A stretch of 11,912 bases of DNA from an uncultured Pelosinus sp. (lineage in GTDB: Bacteria; Bacillota; Negativicutes; UMGS1260), in NCBI GenBank assembly GCA_900550105.1, contig URQW01000077.1:1-11912 (forward strand). The letters run 5' to 3'. The notes beneath the pieces are model-generated. The model saw nothing but the letters and a program-made list of their open reading frames with translations. It was not told the origin of the DNA and did no database searches. Shown one piece after another: positions 6,991-11,912 of this stretch. Each line of letters starts with the position of its first letter. The first letter of the stretch is position 1. Both the position numbers and the translations under genes were made by a program.

Positions 6991-8154
6991 TTACGATTTC
7001 TGTAAAACTGCTTGTTTCGCCGCTTCCTGCACGGACTTTAGCGCTTGTCCTGTTTGCTTCGCTAACGTAGCACAATCATCATATTCAGGCATAATTTGAA
7101 TGATTTTTCCCTCATAGGTACTGATTTTTACGGCAATATCGCCGCCTGACAACTTAGCTGTAACGAGAGTCCGCTCCGCAATTGCCCGGTTCACAGGATA
7201 AAACCGCATACCAATCGTCGATGTTTCATCAAATACAGTGCGGCATAAAGTATCTTTCATTGCCGCTTCGGCTAGTACACTTAACATCGACGCTGAGCGG
7301 CCCTTTTTCATAACAATTGGCGTAATCCATGCATCACAAGCACCAAGTGCCAATAACTTTTCAACCGTATAAGCAAGCACTTGTGGCGTGGAATCATCTA
7401 TATTGGCTTCTAAAACCCATAGCTCCTGCTCTGCTTCCTGTACGTCTCCTAAATATAAACGAAGCACATTAGGAATGGAAAGTTCATGACTGCCAGCGCC
7501 ATAGCCAATCGTTTTTGTCGCAAAAGCAGTTGGCTTATCACCAAAGGCCTTTCCATAAGCAGCAAGAATCGCCGCTCCCGTGGGAGTTGCCAATTCCTTT
7601 TCCACCTGGCCACTGTACGTCGGTATCGCCTTGAGCAGTTCTGCTGTAGCAGGCGCTGGTACAGGCATAAAGCCGTGACTGCAACGCACTAAACCACTGC
7701 CCACATGAACTTTAGAAGCATAAACAGCTTCAATCCCTAAATAATCAAGAGCAAAAACAATGCCCACAATATCTACAATCGAATCGACTGCACCGACTTC
7801 ATGAAAATGCACATGATCAATTGTCGTACCATGAACTTTAGCCTCCGCTTCACCAAGCAAAGTAAAAACTGCTTTACTTTTTACTTTAACCTGGTCATTT
7901 AACGCAGACTGATCAATGATCTTATAAATATCAGGCAAATGGCGATGATGGTGCCCTTCCCCGGTGACGACATCAACATAAGTTGCGGCAATACCTAATT
8001 TATTGACCTTAGATACCTTTATTTCATAGTGATCCAGTGGCAAAGATTGTAAAGCTTCCCGCAGTTTGGCCTCAGGCAGGCCAACCTCCAATAACGCGCC
8101 AAGCAGCATATTGCCGCTGATTCCTGAAAAACAGTCTAAATAAATTGCCTTCAT
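6991..8154 (-). CDS. larC: LarC, nickel chelatase of NPN cofactor synthesis
   Basis: This 387-aa cytosolic protein inserts nickel, with CTP hydrolysis, into the pyridinium bis-thiocarboxylic acid mononucleotide, the last step of nickel-pincer cofactor synthesis. Family landmarks include the N-terminal MKAIYLDCFSGISGNMLLGA, a metal-suited histidine cluster GEGHHHRH (65-72), VHFHEVGAVDSIVDIVG (115-131), MPVPAPAT (163-170), TPTGAA (190-195), IDDSTPQ (252-258) and GMRFYPVNR (315-323). The two parts known as LarC1 and LarC2 are in a single frame, unlike L. plantarum, where a programmed frameshift joins them. ATG at 8154 lies 4 nt after the larB stop, and the GAGGTGA site overlaps the larB end, so translation is probably coupled. 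It is the last gene of the operon. Confidence 0.95.
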   Translation of the reverse strand: MKAIYLDCFSGISGNMLLGALLEVGLPEAKLREALQSLPLDHYEIKVSKVNKLGIAATYVDVVTGEGHHHRHLPDIYKIIDQSALNDQVKVKSKAVFTLLGEAEAKVHGTTIDHVHFHEVGAVDSIVDIVGIVFALDYLGIEAVYASKVHVGSGLVRCSHGFMPVPAPATAELLKAIPTYSGQVEKELATPTGAAILAAYGKAFGDKPTAFATKTIGYGAGSHELSIPNVLRLYLGDVQEAEQELWVLEANIDDSTPQVLAYTVEKLLALGACDAWITPIVMKKGRSASMLSVLAEAAMKDTLCRTVFDETSTIGMRFYPVNRAIAERTLVTAKLSGGDIAVKISTYEGKIIQIMPEYDDCATLAKQTGQALKSVQEAAKQAVLQKS

Positions 8155-8158
8155 TCTG

Positions 8159-8905
8159 TCACCTCATATGATTTATTATACTAGCCAGACGACCAGCGCC
8201 AAAGCCATTGTCAATATTTACGACAGCTACGCCGGCAGCACAGCTATTAAGCATCCCCAAGAGAGCCGCTAAGCCGCCAAAGTTAGCCCCATAACCGACA
8301 CTTGTCGGAACAGCAATAACCGGTTTAGCAGCAAGCCCGCCCACAACACTGGCCAACGCACCTTCCATGCCCGCCGCGACAATAATGACATTTGCTGCTT
8401 CAATCGATTCCCGTTGACTTAACAGCCGATGGATTCCCGCTACGCCTACATCGTAAATCCGCTTCACACGATTGCCCATGACTTCTGCCGTAATCGCCGC
8501 TTCTTCTGCTACCGGCAGATCACTTGTCCCTGCCGTAAGCACTAGAATAAAGCGATCTTCATCTTTAGGCAACGGATTTTTCTCCACCACGATCAGCCGC
8601 GGCAATTCATAATACACCGCATCAGGCACGACGTCCTTTACAGCTTCATACATATCCTGACTAGCCCTTGTAGCTAAGATACTGCTATGATGCGCTGCGA
8701 GCGAAGTAACAATCTGAACCACCTGATCCACTGTCTTTCCTTCCGAATAAACAACTTCAGGAAAGCCTTGGCGCGCTGAGCGTTGGTGATCAATTTTGGC
8801 AAATCCCAACTCTTCATAAGGAGATAGCTTCGCAAGCGCCTCATCAAGAGAAACTTCACCACGCTGAACCTGTTCTAAAATCCCTCTAGTTTTTTCACTC
8901 CACAT
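8159..8905 (-). CDS. larB: LarB, pyridinium-3,5-biscarboxylate mononucleotide synthase
   Basis: This 248-aa enzyme carboxylates nicotinic acid adenine dinucleotide and splits its phosphoanhydride, giving pyridinium-3,5-biscarboxylic acid mononucleotide and AMP, the first step of the cofactor pathway. The C-terminal half is PurE/AIR-carboxylase-like: TAGTSDLPVAEEA (124-136), DVGVAGIHR (152-160), AGMEGALASVVGGL (178-191), PTSVGYGANFGGLAAL (200-215) and NIDNGFGAG (230-238). C222 sits where, from memory, the L. plantarum enzyme has the cysteine (C221) that attacks the pyridine ring. Length is typical. The start overlaps the end of larE by 11 nt; GGAG 10 nt upstream or AAGGA closer in can serve as ribosome binding site. 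Confidence 0.95.
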   Translation of the reverse strand: MWSEKTRGILEQVQRGEVSLDEALAKLSPYEELGFAKIDHQRSARQGFPEVVYSEGKTVDQVVQIVTSLAAHHSSILATRASQDMYEAVKDVVPDAVYYELPRLIVVEKNPLPKDEDRFILVLTAGTSDLPVAEEAAITAEVMGNRVKRIYDVGVAGIHRLLSQRESIEAANVIIVAAGMEGALASVVGGLAAKPVIAVPTSVGYGANFGGLAALLGMLNSCAAGVAVVNIDNGFGAGRLASIINHMR

Positions 8906-9722
8906 GATCCTTCAACTCCAGCATCTCATTCATACTTCCCGTGCGGTAGCCCCCGAGATCAATTGTTACGTAAGTAAAACCAATTGCTTTAAAGGCGCTC
9001 ACGAGTTTTTCCCGTTCTTCCCCCACCATAATCGCGGCAATTTGGTCAGGTTCGACTTCAATGCGGGCTAAGTTCCCATGATGGCGTACGCGAAACTGCC
9101 CTTTAACCACCGAAGCAAGCAGAATTTCCGCCTCTTCTACCTGTTTTAACCGTTGCCTAGTAATAGGCAAGCCATAAATTAAGCGAGATACTAAGCAGGC
9201 AGCACTGGGCTTATTCCAAGTGGGCAGTCGCCAAGCTTTCGAAAGCTGACGAATTTCCGTTTTATGAAAACCAGCTTCTAGCAGAGGACTTTTTACCATA
9301 GGAATCTCCGCTAACGCTTTTAGACCAGGACGATAATCGCCCTGATCATCTACATTCGTTCCATCCAAAATATACGCGTAGCCGCGTTCTTTTGCCCAAG
9401 TAGCTAACGCGGAAAATCGATTTTTCTTACAAAAATAGCAGCGTTCCGCTGTATTATTTACAAAATCGGGATCATCAAATTCACCAGCTTCTAAAAAAAG
9501 CTGCGGCACCTCTAGCGTCGCAGCGATGGCCCTACAATCTTCTTGTTCTTTTTGCGTTAAACTTTCTGATCTGGCTGTAACGAGCAAAAGATCTGTCATT
9601 ACAGATTTAGCAGCAGCAGCGAGAAAAGTACTGTCGACGCCGCCGGAAAAAGCAATGACCGCTTTATCATAAGACCGCAGCACTGTCTGCAATTTCTGCA
9701 CTTTTTCCTCTAAATTGTCCAT
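8895..9722 (-). CDS. larE: LarE, ATP-dependent sulfur transferase
   Basis: This 275-aa PP-loop ATP pyrophosphatase adenylates the carboxylates made by LarB and converts them to thiocarboxylates. The ATP loop is SGGVDS (26-31). Other landmarks are DGTNVDDQGDYRPG (120-133) and NKPSAACLVSR (170-180). C176 matches the sacrificial cysteine numbering of L. plantarum LarE. In addition there is a CYFC pair (C95, C98), the three-cysteine pattern associated with LarE proteins that hold a [4Fe-4S] cluster and can act catalytically. ATG at 9722 has AGGTG 7 nt upstream. It is the first gene of larE-larB-larC; the gene before it is 135 bases away. PP-loop relatives such as NadE or GuaA are unlikely given the neighbours. 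Confidence 0.94.
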   Translation of the reverse strand: MDNLEEKVQKLQTVLRSYDKAVIAFSGGVDSTFLAAAAKSVMTDLLLVTARSESLTQKEQEDCRAIAATLEVPQLFLEAGEFDDPDFVNNTAERCYFCKKNRFSALATWAKERGYAYILDGTNVDDQGDYRPGLKALAEIPMVKSPLLEAGFHKTEIRQLSKAWRLPTWNKPSAACLVSRLIYGLPITRQRLKQVEEAEILLASVVKGQFRVRHHGNLARIEVEPDQIAAIMVGEEREKLVSAFKAIGFTYVTIDLGGYRTGSMNEMLELKDHVE

Positions 9723-9857
9723 CTTGTATCACCTAATTTCCTTAGTCAAAAGCTGTGTCTTCCTTCTGGAATCATCAGTTTTGTATAGTAAATAGGCTTC
9801 GGCCTACAAATCTCTTTTCTACATATTCACCCAAAGAAGCAAACTTCCTGCTTACAG
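9723..9857 (-). promoter_or_regulatory. lar operon leader with candidate promoter and small hairpin
   Basis: These 135 noncoding bases precede larE. A weak promoter match on the minus strand is TTGTAG (9809-9804), 16 bp, TATACA (9787-9782). A 5-bp stem-loop (TAGGC/GCCTA, 4-base loop, 9793-9806) falls between those boxes. It could instead be a poor terminator for the upstream gene, though no T-run follows. No riboswitch class was recognised. Confidence 0.3.
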
Positions 9858-10370
9858 CTATTGTAAAAGTTCCCCTTGTTTTTTCTGCGCTAACAAAATT
9901 TCAAGCAAGGCAATAATATTTAGTTCCATTTCCTCAATGAGAAGCAAGAACTGATGAATCCCCGACAATTCTTTATTCCAAGCAGAAGGAAGAGCCTGTG
10001 CTTCTTCCAAATAAGCAATAGCAAGTTCCAAATATTCAGCGCCGGTTACGACAAAAGTATCGAGAAGCGTTTCGAGTCCCGAAGAATGTGGCTCGGGAAA
10101 AATAAAAATCGCTCGACTGTACCCTTCACTGCCCGCCTGAAATTGCATAAATACTATAAATGCCTGCCAAAAACCTAAAAAAGTCTTATTCTCAGTTAAG
10201 AATAAAGGAAACCAGACTTCCATAATCATTTTGCTAATTTTATTCACATAAAGTTGCTGCAGTTGAAGCATTTGTGTAAGCTGCTGTTCCGGTTGCAATG
10301 CCAATTCAACCACCGCCTTATTTATAACGACCTGCCGCCCAGGTACTACTCTATCATATTCCAGCCCCAT
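9858..10370 (-). CDS. Hypothetical helical protein of about 170 aa
   Basis: I do not recognise this protein. It is acidic and hydrophobic-rich without a clear transmembrane helix or signal peptide. Apparent amphipathic helices lie at about 26-58 (Gln/Leu-rich), 62-78 (FLGFWQAFIVFMQF), 97-126 and 132-165. There are no cysteines and few conserved-looking polar motifs, which suggests a structural or binding protein rather than an enzyme. ATG at 10370 lacks a good Shine-Dalgarno sequence, and only about 34 bases separate it from the aroB terminator. A later start (for example TTG at codon 23, behind GGTGG) is possible. It sits alone between aroB and larE, and neither neighbour suggests a role. 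The reading frame is open for 513 bases and its composition looks protein-like, but expression is unproven. Confidence 0.65.
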   Translation of the reverse strand: MGLEYDRVVPGRQVVINKAVVELALQPEQQLTQMLQLQQLYVNKISKMIMEVWFPLFLTENKTFLGFWQAFIVFMQFQAGSEGYSRAIFIFPEPHSSGLETLLDTFVVTGAEYLELAIAYLEEAQALPSAWNKELSGIHQFLLLIEEMELNIIALLEILLAQKKQGELLQ

Positions 10371-10403
10371 TATTATGTTTACTTCATGGTTACAGAATTA
10401 GCG

Positions 10404-10438
10404 AAAAAAAAGAGAACCTAAATTTTCAGGCTCTCTTT
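10404..10438 (-). terminator. Rho-independent terminator after aroB
   Basis: On the minus strand an 11-bp stem (10438-10428 with 10419-10409, one G-U pair) encloses an 8-base loop and runs into a T-tract down to 10404. It begins 19 bases after the aroB stop and is one of the strongest terminators here. Confidence 0.9.
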
Positions 10439-10457
10439 CCTACTATAATCATTTAAA

Positions 10458-11549
10458 TTAAGCTTCTACTGCCACTAAGCGTGTTAGAACAGCAAGCACA
10501 TCCGAGTCTTCTACAGCACTGCTAATTTTCCACTTACCGAGATCCTCTAACAAGATCCAGCGAGTCTGTTGATTTAAATTTTTCTTATCTCGACTCATAT
10601 AGGATAAAATGTCATCCTCTTTAAAACCCGGTGCCGCAGTAGGCAGATGATAGCGCTGTAAAAGTCGCTTAAGGCGTACAGCGATAGTAGGGCTTAAGCC
10701 GGTAGTAAGTTCACTAAGATACAACGTCCCCAATAATCCCACAGCAACAGCCTCGCCATGAAGATAGGAAAAAGAACTGGCCGCTTCAATCCCATGACCC
10801 ATTGTATGACCCAAATTCAAAGCCATGCGAACGCCCTGTTCTGTTTCATCAGCGCAAACAAACTCAGCTTTCATTTCGCAGCACCGCTGAATTACATATC
10901 CGACTGCCTCTGGTTCTAGTGCTAACAATGCATCAGCATGGTCTTCCAAATACTGAAATAGGGTTGAATCTGCTAATAGGCCGTACTTAATCACTTCGGC
11001 CATACCTGCATAAAACTGCCGTGGCTCCAGCGTTTTTAAAACAGCAAGATTGATATGTACACGCCGCGGCTGATAAAAAGCGCCTATTAAATTTTTTCCT
11101 AAGGGATGATCTACTGCCACTTTACCGCCAACACTCGAATCAACCTGAGCCAAAAGGGATGTCGGAATTTGAATAAAAGGAATGCCTCGTAAATAAGTAG
11201 CAGCAACGAAGCCCGCCATATCACCGACAACTCCGCCGCCAAGCGCTACGAGCAGCGAGTGACGATCCAGTTTTTCTTGAATCGCTTTTGTGAAGATAGC
11301 ATTTGCTTCTTGCAGGTTTTTTGCTGCTTCGCCCGCCTGAAAGCAATAAATATCAGCGCAAATCCCAGCCTTTTCTAACAGCGTCTGTACCGTCTTTCCA
11401 TATAAGGGACCTACATTACTATCAGAAACAATCAGCCCCTGCTGCGAAAAAGATTGTGATGTAAGCCAGTCCGCAAGGCCCTGCCAGGAGTCGGCAACCA
11501 TTTCAATCTGATAACTTTTTTCCCCCAACTCAATCGGAATGATTGTCAT
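10458..11549 (-). CDS. aroB: 3-dehydroquinate synthase
   Basis: This 363-aa cytosolic enzyme uses NAD and a divalent metal to convert DAHP to 3-dehydroquinate, the second step of the shikimate pathway. Landmarks are GGGVVGD (104-110, NAD loop), IPTSLLAQVDSSVGGKVAVD (128-147) and GKNLIGAFYQP (151-161). The metal ligands are E185 (GMAEVIKYG), H248 (LGHTMGHG) and H264 (YLHGEAVAVG). Length is normal (about 360) and no key residue is missing. ATG at 11549 lies 17 bases after the aroC stop; GGTGGAG just upstream is the likely ribosome binding site, although spaced closely. It is cotranscribed with aroC, an order common in Firmicutes, and ends at a strong terminator. Confidence 0.97.
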   Translation of the reverse strand: MTIIPIELGEKSYQIEMVADSWQGLADWLTSQSFSQQGLIVSDSNVGPLYGKTVQTLLEKAGICADIYCFQAGEAAKNLQEANAIFTKAIQEKLDRHSLLVALGGGVVGDMAGFVAATYLRGIPFIQIPTSLLAQVDSSVGGKVAVDHPLGKNLIGAFYQPRRVHINLAVLKTLEPRQFYAGMAEVIKYGLLADSTLFQYLEDHADALLALEPEAVGYVIQRCCEMKAEFVCADETEQGVRMALNLGHTMGHGIEAASSFSYLHGEAVAVGLLGTLYLSELTTGLSPTIAVRLKRLLQRYHLPTAAPGFKEDDILSYMSRDKKNLNQQTRWILLEDLGKWKISSAVEDSDVLAVLTRLVAVEA

Positions 11550-11566
11550 AGCTCCACCGCCTGTTT

Positions 11567-11912
11567 CTATTTATTCTGATTGCTAAAAGGTTTAAAATCT
11601 ATTCTTTGGCGATATGAGGCAAGACTATTCTGTAAATCAGCCATACAATCACTGCTAAATTTATCCAAAATGGCTTCTGCCAAAACAAGGCTTGCCGCTG
11701 CTTCGCCAACTACAGCTGCCGCGGGTACAGCGCACACATCGCTCCGTTCAGTACTTGCGGCAATAGCTTCCCCTGTAGCAAGATCAAAGGTCTGTAAAGG
11801 TTTCATTAAGGTAGGAATTGGTTTCATAACTGCACGAATCGAAATCGGTTCCCCATTTGTCATACCGCCTTCGATACCGCCGGCATGATTTGTAAGACGA
11901 TGAATGCCGCTT
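11567..11912 (-). CDS. aroC: Chorismate synthase, C-terminal part
   Basis: These are the last 114 residues and the stop codon of a gene entering from the right edge; the first complete codon is at 11911. The fragment contains conserved chorismate synthase stretches: NHAGGIEGGMTNGEPI near its start, then RAVMKPIPTL, and ERSDVCAVPAA about two thirds along. The ERSD..AVPAA form resembles the Bacillus/Clostridia type. The enzyme makes chorismate from 5-enolpyruvylshikimate-3-phosphate using reduced FMN. It lies directly upstream of aroB, as expected for an aromatic amino acid operon. The active-site residues of the N-terminal part are outside the window. Confidence 0.95.
   Translation of the reverse strand, partial: SGIHRLTNHAGGIEGGMTNGEPISIRAVMKPIPTLMKPLQTFDLATGEAIAASTERSDVCAVPAAAVVGEAAASLVLAEAILDKFSSDCMADLQNSLASYRQRIDFKPFSNQNK

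Overview
The window reads as a chromosomal segment of a diderm, Gram-positive-related bacterium. A Negativicutes member (Sporomusa/Pelosinus/Anaeromusa-like) is the best guess, from three signs: strong GGAGG-type ribosome binding sites, a chorismate synthase tail that resembles Bacillus/Clostridia proteins, and an RND efflux pump, which implies an outer membrane. The taxonomic call is inference, since no rRNA or other marker is present. All ten genes are on the minus strand, so transcription runs from high to low coordinates. Eight are complete and two (aroC, HD-GYP) are cut by the window edges.

Layout in transcription order. (1) 11911-10458: the 3' end of aroC (chorismate synthase) and complete aroB (3-dehydroquinate synthase), an aromatic-biosynthesis operon closed by a strong terminator. 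(2) 10370-9858: a helical protein of about 170 aa that I do not recognise. (3) 9722-6991: larE-larB-larC, overlapping or nearly abutting, which build the nickel-pincer nucleotide (NPN) cofactor first known from lactate racemase; they end in a terminator. No larA is visible. (4) 6910-5102: a ribonuclease HI with an extra N-terminal nucleic-acid-binding domain, followed after 12 bases by an MFS exporter and a terminator. (5) 4922-667: a membrane-fusion adaptor and an RND permease overlapping by 4 nt, preceded by palindromic operator-like DNA and followed by a terminator. No outer-membrane factor is adjacent. (6) 492-1: the N-terminal part of an HD-GYP cyclic-di-GMP phosphodiesterase, with a near-perfect 23-bp tandem repeat in its leader.

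LarB carboxylates nicotinate adenine dinucleotide, LarE thiolates the two carboxylates, and LarC inserts nickel. The LarE here has a CxxC pair plus a third cysteine, which suggests an iron-sulfur (catalytic) rather than a self-sacrificing sulfur donor. The RND adaptor and permease form the inner part of a tripartite drug or metabolite exporter.

Most of the window is ordinary core and transport content. I see no CRISPR array, insertion sequence, phage gene, tRNA or rRNA, and no convincing new defence or metabolic system. The best leads are the user of the NPN cofactor, the LarE cysteine pattern, the unknown 170-aa protein, and the two repeat or palindrome elements in the promoter regions.
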